Program-made: the position numbers and the translations under genes
Shown: piece after piece, positions 35,578-48,128 of the stretch
Position numbering within the stretch: the first letter of the stretch is position 1
Layout: every line of letters begins with the position of its first letter
Notes under the pieces: generated by a model
Seen by the model: only the letters and a program-made list of their open reading frames with translations
Databases searched by the model: none
What the model was told of the DNA's origin: nothing
Origin: Betaproteobacteria bacterium
Lineage (GTDB): Bacteria > Pseudomonadota > Gammaproteobacteria > Burkholderiales > Rhodocyclaceae
Length of the DNA stretch: 64,000 bases
NCBI GenBank assembly: GCA_016868295.1
Contig: VGHJ01000008.1
Coordinates: 1 to 64,000, forward strand
Direction of reading: 5' to 3'

Positions 35578-36489
35578 CTAGCGCCGGTTGAGCAGGCCGG
35601 TCTTTATCTCGAGGATGTCCATCGTCTTGATGGCGTAGAACTCGCCGTCCTTGTAGAGCTGTTTCATCCTGATCACGCAGGCCTCCGGCGCGGCGCGGAA
35701 GACCATGCCCTTCAGCCGGTAGGTGTTGAGCGCATCCCCGAGGTTGAGGACGACGACGACCTTGTCGTTGGCCTTGATCGCCCGCAGGGCCGGCTGGCCG
35801 GGCGCCGGCTTCAGCCGCAACGAAACGTCCGAGAAATCGGCCAGCACGCAGGGTATCGGCGGCTGGTCGTCCGCAAGGTAGAGATTGACCGGGACGTTGC
35901 TCTGCACCCGCGCCTTCTGCCGCTGGTCGGCGATGCGCAGCGTGTCGAAATCGGGCCGCAGCAGCACCACCTGGTTGTCGAGGTAGGGGCCGTCCTTCAT
36001 CTTGATGCGGCTGTCGACCTGGGTGTCGAGGCTGGGGATGCCGCGGTTGCAGGTCTCGGCGATGAGGGTGATGGCGTTGCCGCGCACGAACTGGCCGTTG
36101 CGTCCCAGGCTGGCCCGGCGCACGTAGTCGAGCGAGCGTTCCATGTCGCTGGTGTCCGGCACCATCAGTTGCAGCTTCCTCACCTGTTCGATGCGCAGGG
36201 GCGCCTTCAACCCCTCGACGACGAAGGCGGCCGGCGCGCCGTCGCCATCCTTGCGGATGGCGTCGCGCGAGTAGACGAAATGGTCGTTCACCCGATAGGC
36301 GAGGATGATGGTCTGGAAGACGATGTCGCGCTGGTATTCCGGGAAATAGCGGATCTTCCTGCCGATGGCGAAGTGCTCGGCCAGCATCCTCAGCTGCTCG
36401 TGGTCGGGCGCCATGCTGCCGGGGGCTTCCGCCTCCTGCCTGTCCTTGGCGGAGCGGTTGTTGTTGTTCCAGATCAGCTTGAACATCAT
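35578..36489 (-). CDS. PilZ-domain protein
   Basis: The 303-residue protein has a C-terminal PilZ domain. RQKAR (RxxxR) near 200 and DFSDVSLRL near 228 fit the c-di-GMP-binding signature, with serine in place of the usual glycine of DxSxxG. The N-terminal 190 residues look like a YcgR-type partner domain. ATG-ATG starts the frame with CGGAG upstream. It probably senses c-di-GMP to control motility or surface behaviour, but no motility genes are near. Confidence 0.75.
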   Translation of the reverse strand: MMFKLIWNNNNRSAKDRQEAEAPGSMAPDHEQLRMLAEHFAIGRKIRYFPEYQRDIVFQTIILAYRVNDHFVYSRDAIRKDGDGAPAAFVVEGLKAPLRIEQVRKLQLMVPDTSDMERSLDYVRRASLGRNGQFVRGNAITLIAETCNRGIPSLDTQVDSRIKMKDGPYLDNQVVLLRPDFDTLRIADQRQKARVQSNVPVNLYLADDQPPIPCVLADFSDVSLRLKPAPGQPALRAIKANDKVVVVLNLGDALNTYRLKGMVFRAAPEACVIRMKQLYKDGEFYAIKTMDILEIKTGLLNRR

Positions 36490-36563
36490 GGTCTCCGGGC
36501 GAGCCGGGCCCCGCCGCGGGGCCGCCTTTATAGGGTTAACGGCACGGCGGACGGCGGCCTGAA

Positions 36564-36579
36564 GGGGCATGAATGCCCC
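36564..36579 (-). terminator. Hairpin after the flavoprotein reductase gene
   Basis: GGGGCAT pairs perfectly with ATGCCCC across two bases, 34 bp beyond the reductase stop in its direction of transcription. Only TT follows, so termination strength is doubtful. Confidence 0.4.
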
Positions 36580-36587
36580 GTCCCGGG

Positions 36588-36612
36588 GAAAGTCAGCCCG
36601 GGCGGGACGGCG
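36588..36612 (+). repeat. 25-bp interspersed motif, copy 8 (intergenic)
   Basis: It begins GAAAGTCAGCC and ends ACGGCG with the standard length. It abuts the stop codon of the leftward reductase gene at 36613. Confidence 0.75.
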
Positions 36613-37467
36613 TCAGTAGAGGACCTCCTGCCAGCGCCCGCCGTCGGCGAGCCGCTGCCGCAGTGCGCGCCAGCGATCGGCGCTGCCGGCCATGGCGGCA
36701 ATCGCCTTGTCCACCGTCGCCTGCAGGGCCTGCGGGCCGGCGATGAAGACCCGGGTGTCCGCGCCCTGCAGCATCTCCCAGACCTCGGCGGCGTTCTGCT
36801 CGAGGGCGCGGTCCATGGCCACGGGCGCGCCGAAATGGGGGCGCGGGCTTACCGCCTGGAAGGCGCGGAAGGTGGCCTGGTCGTAGTAGAGGGAGAAATC
36901 CTTGTTCTCGTCGTTCATGTAGAGCATCTCGAGACCGCTGCGCGCGCCATGGAAGAGGCGCACGCGGCCCTGCCAGCCGCCGTGGCGGCGGTAGATCTCG
37001 CGCACCAGGCCGCGGAAGGGCGCGATGCCGGTGCCCATGCCGATCATCAGGATGTCGGCCTGCGGGTTGTCCGGCACGGCGAAGGGGTAGCCCGTCGGGC
37101 CGGTGAACTGGACCTCGCTGCCCGGCTGCAGGTCGCACAGGAAGTTCGAGGCGACGCCGGGGTATTCCTGCCCGTTGAAATCGTCCACGTAGTGGCAGCG
37201 GCGCACGCAGAGCGTGAATTCGGTGCTGTCCCGCTCGCCTTCCTCCACCTCGGCCAGCGAGTACAGGCGCGTGTGGTGCTTGTTGCCGAACTTCCCCGGC
37301 GCCAGCACGCGCACGCACTGGCCGGTGCGTCCGTCGAAGGAACGGTCTTCGGTGCGGAACACCAGGTTGCGCACTTCCTCGGGCGAGGCCGTCGGCGTAA
37401 TGCGTGCGGAGCGCAGCAGGGTTCCGGAAAAACGCCGGCCTTCGTCGTTCTGTTGCTGGATCGTCAT
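36613..37467 (-). CDS. Ferredoxin-NADP reductase-like flavoprotein
   Basis: The 284-residue protein has the plant-type ferredoxin-NADP reductase fold. HTRLYSLAEVEEGERDSTEF near 65 holds the FAD motif RxYS. GTGIAPFRGLVREIYRRHGG near 153 is the nucleotide-binding loop, and the protein ends in an aromatic residue (EVLY), as this family does. It should move electrons between NADP(H) and ferredoxin or flavodoxin. That would link the ferredoxin-reducing enzymes at the left of the window to NADPH, but no partner is adjacent. It lies downstream of acnB beyond a terminator. Confidence 0.82.
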   Translation of the reverse strand: MTIQQQNDEGRRFSGTLLRSARITPTASPEEVRNLVFRTEDRSFDGRTGQCVRVLAPGKFGNKHHTRLYSLAEVEEGERDSTEFTLCVRRCHYVDDFNGQEYPGVASNFLCDLQPGSEVQFTGPTGYPFAVPDNPQADILMIGMGTGIAPFRGLVREIYRRHGGWQGRVRLFHGARSGLEMLYMNDENKDFSLYYDQATFRAFQAVSPRPHFGAPVAMDRALEQNAAEVWEMLQGADTRVFIAGPQALQATVDKAIAAMAGSADRWRALRQRLADGGRWQEVLY

Positions 37468-37516
37468 GGGGCTGTCCTTGGGATGTGTCCTGCCGCCATT
37501 GTACTGGCCGCACGCC

Positions 37517-37546
37517 AAGAAAAACCCCCGCCTTGCGGACGGGGGG
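37517..37546 (-). terminator. Intrinsic terminator of the mdh-acnB unit
   Basis: Read leftward, CCCCCGTCC-GCAA-GGCGGGGG is followed directly by TTTTT (37520-37524). It is a classic stem plus U run, 36 bp after the acnB stop. Confidence 0.82.
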
Positions 37547-37554
37547 CTGCGGGG

Positions 37555-37579
37555 AAAAGTCAGTCCCGGCGGGACGGCG
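37555..37579 (+). repeat. 25-bp interspersed motif, copy 9 (intergenic)
   Basis: It reads AAAAGTCAGTC, an 8-base centre and ACGGCG, identical to copy 2, and contains the palindrome GTCCC-GGC-GGGAC. It lies 2 bp beyond the acnB stop and before the acnB terminator. Confidence 0.82.
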
Positions 37580-37581
37580 GC

Positions 37582-40203
37582 TTACACCGTGACGGTGTCC
37601 GCCACTTCCTTGAATTCCGGTATCTGGTCGAAGCTCATGTAGCGGTACACGTCGGCGGCCTTGGCGTTCACCGCCTTGACCTGTTCCAGGTACTCGGCCA
37701 CCGTCGGGATCTTGCCGATCAGCGCGCACACCGCCGCCAGCTCGGCCGAGCCCAGGTAGACGCGGGTGTCGATGCCGAGGCGGTTGGGGAAGTTGCGCGT
37801 CGACGTCGACATCGCCGTGCTGCCCTTCCTGATCTGCGCCTGGTTGCCCATGCACAGCGAGCAGCCCGGCATTTCCATGCGCGCGCCGCTCTTGCCGAGG
37901 ATGGCGTAGTAGCCTTCCTCGTTGAGGATCATGGCGTCCATCTTGGTCGGCGGGGCGATCCACAGGCGCGTCGGGATGTCGGATTTCCCGTCGAGCACCT
38001 TGCCGGCGGCGCGGAAGTGGCCGATGTTGGTCATGCACGAGCCGATGAACACCTCGTCGATCTTGTCGCCGGCGACTTCGGAGAGCGTCTTGACGTCGTC
38101 CGGGTCGTTCGGGCAGGCCACCAGCGGTTCCATGACGTCGGCCAGATCGATCTCGATCACGGCGGCGTACTCGGCGTCGGCGTCGCCCTTCAGGAGCTGC
38201 GGGTTGGCGATCCACGCCTCCATCGCCTTGATGCGGCGCTCGAGCGCGCGCTTGTCCTGGTAGCCGTTGGCGATCATCCACTTCATCAGCGTGATGTTCG
38301 AGCGCATGTACTCGATGATCGGCGCCTTGTCGAGGTGCACCGAGCAGGCGGCGGCGGAGCGTTCGGCGGCGGCGTCCGACAGCTCGAAGGCCTGTTCCAC
38401 CTTCAGGTCGGGCAGGCCCTCGATCTCGAGGATGCGGCCGGAGAAAATGTTCTTCTTGCCCTTCTTCTCGACGGTGAGGAGCCCCTGCTTGATGGCGTAG
38501 TAGGGGATGGCGTTTACCAGGTCACGCAGCGTGACGCCGCGCTTGCCGGCCTCGGCGAGCGAGCCCTTGAAGCGCACCAGCACCGATTCCGGCATGTCGA
38601 GCGGCATGACGCCGGTGGCGGCGGCGAAGGCCACCAGGCCTGAGCCGGCCGGGAAGGAGATGCCAATGGGGAAGCGCGTGTGTGAGTCGCCGCCGGTGCC
38701 CACCGTGTCGGGCAGCAGCAGGCGGTTGAGCCAGGAGTGGATGACGCCGTCGCCGGGGCGCAGCGCCACGCCGCCGCGCGTGCTGATAAAGCCCGGCAGT
38801 TCGCGGTGCATGCGCACGTCGACCAGCTTCGGATAGGCGGCGGTGTGGCAGAAGGACTGCATCACCATGTCGGCGGAGAAGCCGAGGCAGGCGAGATCCT
38901 TCAGCTCGTCGCGTGTCATCGGGCCGGTGGTGTCCTGGGAGCCGACGGTGGTCATCTTCGGCTCGCAGTAGGTGCCCGGGCGGATGCCTGCTTGTTTCCC
39001 ATTTGCTTCGGGCAGACCGCAGGCGCGGCCGACCATCTTCTGCGCCAGCGAGAAGCCTTTGCCGGTGTCCTTCGGCGCCTGCGGCAGGCGGAACAGGGTT
39101 GAAGGCGGCAGGCCGAGCGCCTCGCGCGCGCGGCCGGTGAGGCCGCGGCCGATGATCAGGTTGATGCGGCCGCCGGCGCGCACTTCGTCGAGCAGCACTT
39201 CCGACTTGTAGGCGAAGGTGGCGATGACCTGGCCGTTCTTCTCGACCGTCCTGTCGTAGGGATAGATGTCGACCACGTCGCCCATGGCCATCTGCGCCAC
39301 GTCGCACTCGATCGGGAAGGCGCCGGCGTCCTCCTGCGTGTTGAAGAAGATCGGCGCGATCTTGCCGCCGAGGCAGAAGCCGCCGTAGCGCTTGTTCGGC
39401 ACGAAAGGGATGTCCTCGCCGGTCCACCAGATCACCGAGTTGGTGGCCGACTTGCGCGAGGAGCCGGTGCCGACCACGTCGCCGACGTAGGCGACCGGGT
39501 GGCCCTTCTTCTTCAGGTCCTCGATGAGCTGGATCGGGCCGCGCTCGCCGGGCTTCTCCGGCACGATGCCCTCGCGGGCGTTCTTCAGCATGGCCAGCCC
39601 GTGCAGCGGGATGTCGGGGCGGCTCCAGGCGTCGGGGGCGGGCGAGAGGTCGTCGGTGTTGGTCTCGCCGGTGACCTTGAAGACGGTGACGGTGATCTTC
39701 TTCGCCACTTCCGGGCGCGAGGTGAACCACTCGGCGTCGGCCCACGACTGCATGACGGCCTTGGCGTGGGCGTTGCCCTTTTTCGCCTTCTCGGCGACGT
39801 CGTGGAAGTAGTCGAACATCAGCAGCGTGCCCTTCAGGCCCTTGGCGGCGACGGCGCCGACGGCGGCGTCGTCGAGCAGGTCGATCAGCGGCTTGACGTT
39901 GTAGCCGCCGAGCATGGTGCCGAGGAGCTCGGTGGCCTTCTCGCGCGAAATGAGGGCGCAGGCTTCCTCGCCCTTGGCGACCTTCGCCAGGAAGGCGGCC
40001 TTCACCTTGGCGGCGTCGTCCACGCCGGCCGGCACGCGGTGGGTGACGAGGTCGACCAGGAAGGCCTCCTCGCCCGCTTTTGCCAACTGTTGCGGGTTCT
40101 TCAGCAGATCGACCAGTTCCCCGATCTGCTTGGCGGTGAGGGGCAGCGGCGGGATGCCGAGGGCGGCGCGTTCGGCGGCATGGGCACGGTAGGCTTCTAG
40201 CAC
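37582..40203 (-). CDS. acnB: Aconitate hydratase B
   Basis: The 873-residue protein matches AcnB, including the N-terminal HEAT-like domain ([20 protein letters not shown]) and the swivel domain. The cluster-binding cysteines are in the C-terminal part ([17 protein letters not shown] and [12 protein letters not shown]). It interconverts citrate and isocitrate. The GTG start is in the position of the E. coli AcnB methionine and has GAGGA upstream. The C terminus VADTVTV is normal. It is last in the leftward group mdh, CitE-like, acnB. Confidence 0.96.
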   Translation of the reverse strand: MLEAYRAHAAERAALGIPPLPLTAKQIGELVDLLKNPQQLAKAGEEAFLVDLVTHRVPAGVDDAAKVKAAFLAKVAKGEEACALISREKATELLGTMLGGYNVKPLIDLLDDAAVGAVAAKGLKGTLLMFDYFHDVAEKAKKGNAHAKAVMQSWADAEWFTSRPEVAKKITVTVFKVTGETNTDDLSPAPDAWSRPDIPLHGLAMLKNAREGIVPEKPGERGPIQLIEDLKKKGHPVAYVGDVVGTGSSRKSATNSVIWWTGEDIPFVPNKRYGGFCLGGKIAPIFFNTQEDAGAFPIECDVAQMAMGDVVDIYPYDRTVEKNGQVIATFAYKSEVLLDEVRAGGRINLIIGRGLTGRAREALGLPPSTLFRLPQAPKDTGKGFSLAQKMVGRACGLPEANGKQAGIRPGTYCEPKMTTVGSQDTTGPMTRDELKDLACLGFSADMVMQSFCHTAAYPKLVDVRMHRELPGFISTRGGVALRPGDGVIHSWLNRLLLPDTVGTGGDSHTRFPIGISFPAGSGLVAFAAATGVMPLDMPESVLVRFKGSLAEAGKRGVTLRDLVNAIPYYAIKQGLLTVEKKGKKNIFSGRILEIEGLPDLKVEQAFELSDAAAERSAAACSVHLDKAPIIEYMRSNITLMKWMIANGYQDKRALERRIKAMEAWIANPQLLKGDADAEYAAVIEIDLADVMEPLVACPNDPDDVKTLSEVAGDKIDEVFIGSCMTNIGHFRAAGKVLDGKSDIPTRLWIAPPTKMDAMILNEEGYYAILGKSGARMEMPGCSLCMGNQAQIRKGSTAMSTSTRNFPNRLGIDTRVYLGSAELAAVCALIGKIPTVAEYLEQVKAVNAKAADVYRYMSFDQIPEFKEVADTVTV

Positions 40204-40219
40204 GGGTGTGTCCTCTCAG

Positions 40220-41230
40220 TCAGGATGGTTGATGCAGGTTCGAAAAGAATTGCTGCTGCACGCCAGGCGGCAAATCCATGCCGGTGGTGTGGGCACGCTG
40301 CAGCAGCTCCCAGTAATAGCGGTACGAGGCGCGGTCGTGGAGGCGGCCGTCGTGGCGGATCGGGCCCCAGTCGGCGGCCTGCGCGGCGAGCAGGATGCCG
40401 GCGGCCTCGTTGACCTCCTCGAAGTTCGGCTTCATGGCGTCGATGATCGGCTGCACCTGGTTCGGATGGATGCTCCACATGCGCAGGTAGCCGAACGCTT
40501 CGCGCGCACGCCGGGCATCCTGGTAGACCGCCTGCGTGTCGTGCAGTTCGGTCGTGACGTTGTGCGAGGGCACCAGGCCGTGGCCGAGCGCGGCGGCGGC
40601 GATGGCGCACTTGGCGCGCGCCACCAGCGGATGCTCGAACTGGCCGGGGCTCTTCATGGCCGCGGCGGGGATTGCGCCGTGGTGGCCGCTGACGAAATCC
40701 ATCAGTCCGAAGTCCAGCGTCTCGATGCCGGGCAGGGCGGCGATCTCCTCCACCTCGCGCAGCGCGCCGTGGGTCTCGATCAGCACGTGCGCCGGAATCC
40801 GGCGCGCGAGGCCGCAGTTCTTCGATACGGCGGCCAGCGCCATGAGCATGGTCTGCGCGTCCTGGCGGCCGTCGACCTTGGGGAAGGTGACGTAGGCGAG
40901 CCGCTGGCCGGCGCCGCCGACGATGATTTCCAGATCGCTGCGCCAGTGCGGGTGGGTGATGTCGTGGATGCGGGCGCCGACGCGGCCGAAGCGGTTGTCG
41001 GCGGAAGCGACGGCGGCGGCCACCATTTCGGCGTGCGCGGTCTCCGCGCCTGCCGGGGCGCCGTCCTCGCAGTCGCAGGTGAGGTCGAAGATCGGCCCCA
41101 GCGCCTGCTGTAGCGCCAGCGCCTTCGTGATCAGCTTCTCGCTGCCGGCGTAGTGCTCGCAGGCGGGCAGGGCGGGGAAGGGCTTGGCTTCGCGGTAAAG
41201 AACACCTGAGGGGTGAAGCGCGGCCGTCAC
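40220..41230 (-). CDS. HpcH/HpaI aldolase / citrate lyase beta-like protein
   Basis: The 336-residue protein belongs to the CitE-like lyase superfamily. FDLTCDCEDGAPAGAE near 48 carries the acidic metal-binding residues and MWSIHPNQVQPIIDAM near 255 is the conserved C-terminal stretch. Members act on malyl-CoA, citramalyl-CoA or related esters. Its position between mdh and acnB is common in betaproteobacteria, yet its exact reaction there is unclear. The start is a GTG with a poor ribosome site; 16 bp separate its stop from acnB. Confidence 0.8.
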   Translation of the reverse strand: MTAALHPSGVLYREAKPFPALPACEHYAGSEKLITKALALQQALGPIFDLTCDCEDGAPAGAETAHAEMVAAAVASADNRFGRVGARIHDITHPHWRSDLEIIVGGAGQRLAYVTFPKVDGRQDAQTMLMALAAVSKNCGLARRIPAHVLIETHGALREVEEIAALPGIETLDFGLMDFVSGHHGAIPAAAMKSPGQFEHPLVARAKCAIAAAALGHGLVPSHNVTTELHDTQAVYQDARRAREAFGYLRMWSIHPNQVQPIIDAMKPNFEEVNEAAGILLAAQAADWGPIRHDGRLHDRASYRYYWELLQRAHTTGMDLPPGVQQQFFSNLHQPS

Positions 41231-41255
41231 TTTGCGTTCACCCCGGTCCGGATTC

Positions 41256-42245
<990 letters not shown>

Positions 42246-42369
42246 GGAAACGACTCCTCGATCAGGTTGTTCAAACGGGACGCTCGTCGGTGGCGGAAGT
42301 GCTGCATGAAACGCCAGCCGGGAATGCGGTCGATGGTAGAATTCTTTCCGCAGTGTGTCAATATGTAAA

Positions 42370-42382
42370 ATATATCATATAT
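42370..42382. promoter_or_regulatory. AT-rich palindrome between mdh and the GntR gene
   Basis: ATATAT-C-ATATAT is a perfect palindrome inside a wider inverted repeat (TATGT at 42362-42366 and ACATA at 42386-42390) in an otherwise GC-rich genome. It lies 54 bp before the regulator start. It may be the operator of the HutC-type regulator and hold promoters in both directions. Confidence 0.45.
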
Positions 42383-42435
42383 AAGACATAAGAGAGACTA
42401 TAGACGATATGGTTTTTTTGTGCTGAAATTGCTGC

Positions 42436-43164
42436 ATGGCGCAAGTGTCACCGACCTTCAGTCCGCTCTATCGCCAGATCAAGAACCTGATCCTGCAGGG
42501 GCTTGCATCGGGCGAATGGCGTCCCGGCGAGGCCATCCCCAGCGAGGCCGAACTGGCCGTCCGCTTCAACGTCAGCCAGGGCACCGTGCGCAAGGCCATC
42601 GACGAGATGGCCGCGGAAAACCTGGTCGTGCGCAAGCAGGGCAAAGGCACTTTTGTTGCTTCGCACAACGATCCGCGTGCCTTCTTTCGTTTTCTCCGTG
42701 TCGTGCCCGACAAGGGAGGCGTCGCCGTGCCGCAGAGCGTGCCGCTTGAGTGCTGGCGCGCCAAGGCCGGCCTGGAGGCGGCCCGTATCCTCGACATTCA
42801 ACTCGGCAGCCCCATCACCATCGTTCGCCGCCTGCTCAAGTTCGACGGCAAGCCGGTCGTATTGGATGAAATCTACCTTCCGGGAGAGGTCTTTCAGGGC
42901 CTGACGCTGGAAGTGCTGCAAGGCAACCAGGATTCGCTCTACACGCTGTTCGAAACGCGTTTCGGCGTGCGCATGATCCGCGCGGAGGAGCGCATTCGCG
43001 CCGTGGCCGCCGACCGCGCCTCGGCCGAACTGCTCAACGTGGGCGAAGGCGGGCCGCTGCTCTCCGTCGAGCGCGTCACCTACACCTACGGCGACAAGCC
43101 GGTCGAGTGGCGGCGCGGCCTGTATGCCACGGCCGAGCACTACTACCAGAACGAGCTGAACTGA
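42436..43164 (+). CDS. GntR-family transcriptional regulator, HutC subfamily
   Basis: The 242-residue protein has an N-terminal winged helix (PLYRQIKNLILQGLASGEWR, then EAELAVRFNVSQGTVRKAID near 37-56). A UTRA-type ligand domain spans about 95-235. It heads the sdh-gltA-odh gene set and is divergent from mdh, so it is a good candidate for a TCA-cycle regulator acting at both promoters. The effector is unknown; a carboxylic acid is likely from the family and position. Confidence 0.85.
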   Translation: MAQVSPTFSPLYRQIKNLILQGLASGEWRPGEAIPSEAELAVRFNVSQGTVRKAIDEMAAENLVVRKQGKGTFVASHNDPRAFFRFLRVVPDKGGVAVPQSVPLECWRAKAGLEAARILDIQLGSPITIVRRLLKFDGKPVVLDEIYLPGEVFQGLTLEVLQGNQDSLYTLFETRFGVRMIRAEERIRAVAADRASAELLNVGEGGPLLSVERVTYTYGDKPVEWRRGLYATAEHYYQNELN

Positions 43165-43201
43165 GGCGGTGGATGGCTGGGGCCGCGGGACGTGCAGAAG
43201 C

Positions 43202-43207
43202 TATAAT
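43202..43207 (+). promoter_or_regulatory. -10 element of the sdh operon
   Basis: TATAAT stands in the 107-bp gap between the regulator and sdhC, 64 bp before the sdhC ATG. No clear -35 box is seen at the matching distance, so activation by a regulator is plausible. Confidence 0.45.
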
Positions 43208-43271
43208 TCGCGTTTTATCGGGGTATCGCGGCGCCTTATGTTGCGTCGCACAGAGAAGGGGGGTCAGTCTG

Positions 43272-43661
43272 ATGTCGGAAATAACCATGAAAAAGGAGCG
43301 CCCGAAGCACCTCGACCTGCGGGTCATCAAGCTGCCGCTGCCGGGATTCGCGTCGATTCTGCACCGGATCAGCGGTGCCGGACTGTTCCTGATGCTGCCG
43401 TTCCTGCTCTACCTGTTCGAGCTGAGCCTGGATTCGGAACTGGGCTTCGCCATGTTCAAGGCCGTCGTCGCGCATCCGCTCGCCAAGCTCGTCCTGCTCG
43501 GCCTGCTCTGGGCCTTCCTGCACCACTTCTGCATGGGCATCCGCATCCTGCTGCTCGACCTGAACATGGGCACCGAGCTCCTGGCGGCGCGCACCAGCGC
43601 CAAGGCCGTCATGGCCGTCAGCCTGGCGCTGACCGTCATTCTGGGGGTGAAACTATGGTGA
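43272..43661 (+). CDS. sdhC: Succinate dehydrogenase cytochrome b556 subunit
   Basis: The 129-residue membrane anchor has about three helices. [20 protein letters not shown] with LHRISGAG following is the SdhC signature, and the histidine in HHFCMGIR near 83 is a likely heme ligand. The ATG at 43272 follows a GGGGGG stretch; a second ATG five codons later is possible. Its stop overlaps sdhD by 7 bp. Confidence 0.92.
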   Translation: MSEITMKKERPKHLDLRVIKLPLPGFASILHRISGAGLFLMLPFLLYLFELSLDSELGFAMFKAVVAHPLAKLVLLGLLWAFLHHFCMGIRILLLDLNMGTELLAARTSAKAVMAVSLALTVILGVKLW

Positions 43662-44002
43662 ACAAGATCGTCGTCGGCGCGCATTACGGCCTGAAGGACT
43701 GGCTGGCGCAGCGCGTCACCGCCGTCGTCATGGCGGCCTACACCCTCATCGTCGCCATCCTCCTGCTGGGGCAGGAGAACCTTGGCTATGCCTCGTGGCG
43801 CGCCTTCATGGCCGGCGGGTTCATGCGCTTCTTCACCTTCCTCTTCGTCGTCTGCCTGATCTGGCACGTCTGGGTCGGCGTGCGCGACATCTGGATGGAC
43901 TACGTCACGCCGACGGGCATGCGCCTGGCCCTGCACGTGCTCACGCTCCTCGCCCTCGTCGGCTATCTCGGCTGGGCGGCATCGATTCTCTGGAGACTCT
44001 GA
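43655..44002 (+). CDS. sdhD: Succinate dehydrogenase membrane anchor subunit
   Basis: The 115-residue protein has three hydrophobic helices. [20 protein letters not shown] and the [14 protein letters not shown] segment, which includes a heme-ligand histidine and quinone-site residues, are typical of SdhD. It overlaps sdhC by 7 bp and ends 2 bp before the sdhA GTG. Confidence 0.92.
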   Translation: MVNKIVVGAHYGLKDWLAQRVTAVVMAAYTLIVAILLLGQENLGYASWRAFMAGGFMRFFTFLFVVCLIWHVWVGVRDIWMDYVTPTGMRLALHVLTLLALVGYLGWAASILWRL

Positions 44003-44004
44003 AA

Positions 44005-45792
44005 GTGAAAGTTACCAAACGCACCTTCGACGCGGTCATCGTCGGCGCCGGCGGCGCCGGCCTGCGCGCCGCGCTGCAGCTCTCCGAGTCGGGGCTCAAG
44101 ACGGCCGTCATCACCAAGGTTTTTCCGACGCGCTCGCATACGGTTGCTGCACAAGGCGGCGTCGCGGCGAGCCTGGGCAACTCCGAGGAAGACCACTGGC
44201 ACTGGCACATGTACGACACCGTCAAGGGCTCCGACTGGCTCGGCGACCAGGACGCCATCGAATTCATGTGCCGCAAGGCCAACGAGGTGGTGATCGAGCT
44301 CGAGCACTACGGCATGCCCTTCGACCGCACCGACGCCGGCAAGATCTACCAGCGTCCCTTCGGCGGCCACATGTCCAACTTCGGCGAGAAACCCGTGCGC
44401 CGCTCCTGCGCCGCCGCCGACCGCACCGGCCACGCCATGCTGCATGCGCTCTACCAGAGGAACGTGCGCGCCAACACGCAGTTCTTCGTCGAATGGATGG
44501 CGCTCGACCTCATTCGCGACGCCGAGGGCGAGGTGCTCGGCGTCACCGCGCTGGAGATGGAGACCGGCGAGATGGTCGCCTTCCAGGCCAAGGCCACCAT
44601 CTTCGCCACCGGCGGCGCGGGGCGCATCTACTACTCCTCGACCAACGCCTTCATCAACACCGGCGACGGCCTCGGCATGGCGGCGCGCGCCGGCATCCCG
44701 CTCGAGGACATGGAGTTCTGGCAGTTCCACCCGACCGGCGTTGCCGGCGCCGGCGTGCTCATCACCGAAGGCGTGCGCGGCGAGGGCGGCATCCTCCGCA
44801 ACGACAAGGGCGAGCGCTTCATGGAGCGCTACGCGCCCAACGCCAAGGATCTCGCCTCGCGCGATGTCGTCTCGCGCGCCATGGTCACCGAGATCAACGA
44901 GGGCCGCGGCTGCGGCCCGAACAAGGATTTCGTACTGCTCGACATTACCCACCTCGACCCGCAGGTGATCATGCAGCGCCTGCCCGGCATTCGCGAGATC
45001 TCCATCCAGTTCGCCGGCACCGATCCGATCAAGGAGCCGATCCCGGTGGTGCCGACCTGCCACTACCAGATGGGCGGCATCCCGACCAACTACGGCGGCC
45101 AGGTGGTGGCGCCGCGCGCATCGAGCATGAACGTCGCCGTGCCCGGCTTCTACGCCGCCGGTGAGTGCGCCTGCGCCTCGGTGCACGGCGCCAATCGCCT
45201 CGGCACCAACTCGCTGCTCGACCTGCTGGTGTTCGGCAAGTCGGCCGGCGAGACTGCCGTCGAGGACGTGAAAAAGTCCACCAGGGCGCACAAGGACCTG
45301 CCGCAGGAGGCCATCGAGCGCTCGCTCGAGCGCGTCAGCCGCCTAGACACGCAGAAGGACGGCGCCGACGTGCACGAGGCCCGCCTGGCCATGCAGCGCA
45401 CCATGCAGAACCACTGCGGCGTGTTCCGCTTCGCCGACAAGCTGAAGGAAGGCGTGGCGAATATCCTCGCGGTGCAGCAGGACGTGCAGCGCACCGGGAT
45501 CAAGGACAAGTCGAAGGTCTTCAACACCGCCCGCGTCGAGGCGCTCGAGCTCGACAACCTGATCGAGGTGGCGGTCGCCACCATGATCTCGGCCGAGGCG
45601 AGGAAGGAGTCGCGCGGCGCCCACGTGCGCGACGATGCGCCCGACACGGCGGAGAAGCCGAACGGCCGCGACGACCAGAACTGGCTCAAGCACACCCTGT
45701 GGTTCAAGGAGGGCAACCGCCTCGACTACAAGTCGGTGAAGCTGACCCCGCTCACCGTGCCCACCATCGAGCTGAAGAAGCGCGCGTACTGA
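44005..45792 (+). CDS. sdhA: Succinate dehydrogenase flavoprotein subunit
   Basis: The 595-residue flavoprotein has the FAD motif [20 protein letters not shown] and the flavinylated histidine in [10 protein letters not shown] near 42. Active-site residues are in [20 protein letters not shown] near 245, and [18 protein letters not shown] is near 395. It oxidises succinate to fumarate. The GTG start has GGAG nine bases upstream and gives the normal length. Confidence 0.96.
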   Translation: MKVTKRTFDAVIVGAGGAGLRAALQLSESGLKTAVITKVFPTRSHTVAAQGGVAASLGNSEEDHWHWHMYDTVKGSDWLGDQDAIEFMCRKANEVVIELEHYGMPFDRTDAGKIYQRPFGGHMSNFGEKPVRRSCAAADRTGHAMLHALYQRNVRANTQFFVEWMALDLIRDAEGEVLGVTALEMETGEMVAFQAKATIFATGGAGRIYYSSTNAFINTGDGLGMAARAGIPLEDMEFWQFHPTGVAGAGVLITEGVRGEGGILRNDKGERFMERYAPNAKDLASRDVVSRAMVTEINEGRGCGPNKDFVLLDITHLDPQVIMQRLPGIREISIQFAGTDPIKEPIPVVPTCHYQMGGIPTNYGGQVVAPRASSMNVAVPGFYAAGECACASVHGANRLGTNSLLDLLVFGKSAGETAVEDVKKSTRAHKDLPQEAIERSLERVSRLDTQKDGADVHEARLAMQRTMQNHCGVFRFADKLKEGVANILAVQQDVQRTGIKDKSKVFNTARVEALELDNLIEVAVATMISAEARKESRGAHVRDDAPDTAEKPNGRDDQNWLKHTLWFKEGNRLDYKSVKLTPLTVPTIELKKRAY

Positions 45793-45802
45793 GGAAGCGA
45801 GC

Positions 45803-46513
45803 ATGACCACAAGAACCATGCAGTTCAAGATCTACCGCTACGATCCGGACCGGGACGACAAGCCGTACATGCAGGACATCTCGGTCGAGGTCGATTCGAC
45901 CGACCGCAAGCTGCTCGACGCGCTCGTCAAGCTGAAGGCAAAGGACGACACCATCGCCTTCCGCCGCTCCTGCCGCGAGGGCGTCTGCGGCTCCGACGCG
46001 GTGAACATCAACGGCCGCAACGGGCTGGCCTGCCTCACCGACCTGAAGGACCTGCCCGAGCCGGTGACGCTGCGCCCGCTGCCCGGCCTGCCCGTCATCC
46101 GCGACCTGATCGTGGACATGACGCAATTCTTCAAGCAGTACCACTCGATCAAGCCGTATCTGATCAACAACGACCCGCCGCCCGAGACCGAGCGGCTGCA
46201 GTCGCCGGAGGAGCGCGACGAGCTGAACGGCGTGTACGAGTGCATCCTGTGCGCCTGCTGCTCGACCTCCTGCCCGTCGTTCTGGTGGAACCCGGACAAG
46301 TTCGTCGGCCCGGCCGGCCTGCTTCAGGCCTACCGCTTCATTGCCGATACAAGGGATCAGGCGACCAGCGAGCGCCTCGACAACCTCGAGGATCCGTACC
46401 GCCTGTTCCGCTGCCACACCATCATGAACTGCGTCGACGTCTGCCCGAAGGGCCTCAACCCGACGCGGGCCATCGGCAAGATCAAGGACATGATGGTCAA
46501 GCGCGCGATCTGA
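45803..46513 (+). CDS. sdhB: Succinate dehydrogenase iron-sulfur subunit
   Basis: The 236-residue protein has the [2Fe-2S] set SCREGVCGSDAVNINGRNGL with a later cysteine near 57-77. The [4Fe-4S]/[3Fe-4S] set is in CILCACCSTSCPSFWW and CHTIMNCVDVCPKGLNP. It links SdhA to the membrane quinone site. It starts 10 bp after sdhA and ends 1 bp before sdhE. Confidence 0.96.
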   Translation: MTTRTMQFKIYRYDPDRDDKPYMQDISVEVDSTDRKLLDALVKLKAKDDTIAFRRSCREGVCGSDAVNINGRNGLACLTDLKDLPEPVTLRPLPGLPVIRDLIVDMTQFFKQYHSIKPYLINNDPPPETERLQSPEERDELNGVYECILCACCSTSCPSFWWNPDKFVGPAGLLQAYRFIADTRDQATSERLDNLEDPYRLFRCHTIMNCVDVCPKGLNPTRAIGKIKDMMVKRAI

Positions 46514-46514
46514 G

Positions 46515-46763
46515 ATGGACGAAGAACGCGGGGCGCGGCTCAGGCGCCTGCGCTGGCACTGCCGGCGCGCCCTGCTCGAGCTGGACCTGATGTTCCAGCG
46601 CTACTGGAGCCGCGTTGGCGACGACGTCGAAGCGGCGGACGCGGCGGCGCTGGAGCGGCTGGTGGCGATGGAAGACCACGACCTGTGGGATTTGGTGTGC
46701 GGCCGGACGGAGACGGACGACCCGCAATTGATGGGCATGATCGAGCGGCTGCGCCAGGAATGA
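46515..46763 (+). CDS. sdhE: FAD assembly factor SdhE
   Basis: The 82-residue helical protein has the RGxxE signature in modified form (RLRRLRWHCRRALLELDLMF). The expected region continues with DHDLWDLVCGRTETDDPQLM. SdhE proteins assist covalent flavinylation of SdhA. Its place between sdhB and gltA is standard in betaproteobacteria. Confidence 0.88.
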   Translation: MDEERGARLRRLRWHCRRALLELDLMFQRYWSRVGDDVEAADAAALERLVAMEDHDLWDLVCGRTETDDPQLMGMIERLRQE

Positions 46764-46816
46764 CGCGGCGCCGGTCGGGAGAGCAACCTTAACTGGACTC
46801 AAACTGAGGTAATCCT

Positions 46817-48109
<1,293 letters not shown>

Positions 48110-48128
48110 GCCGCACAGACAGGGCACG

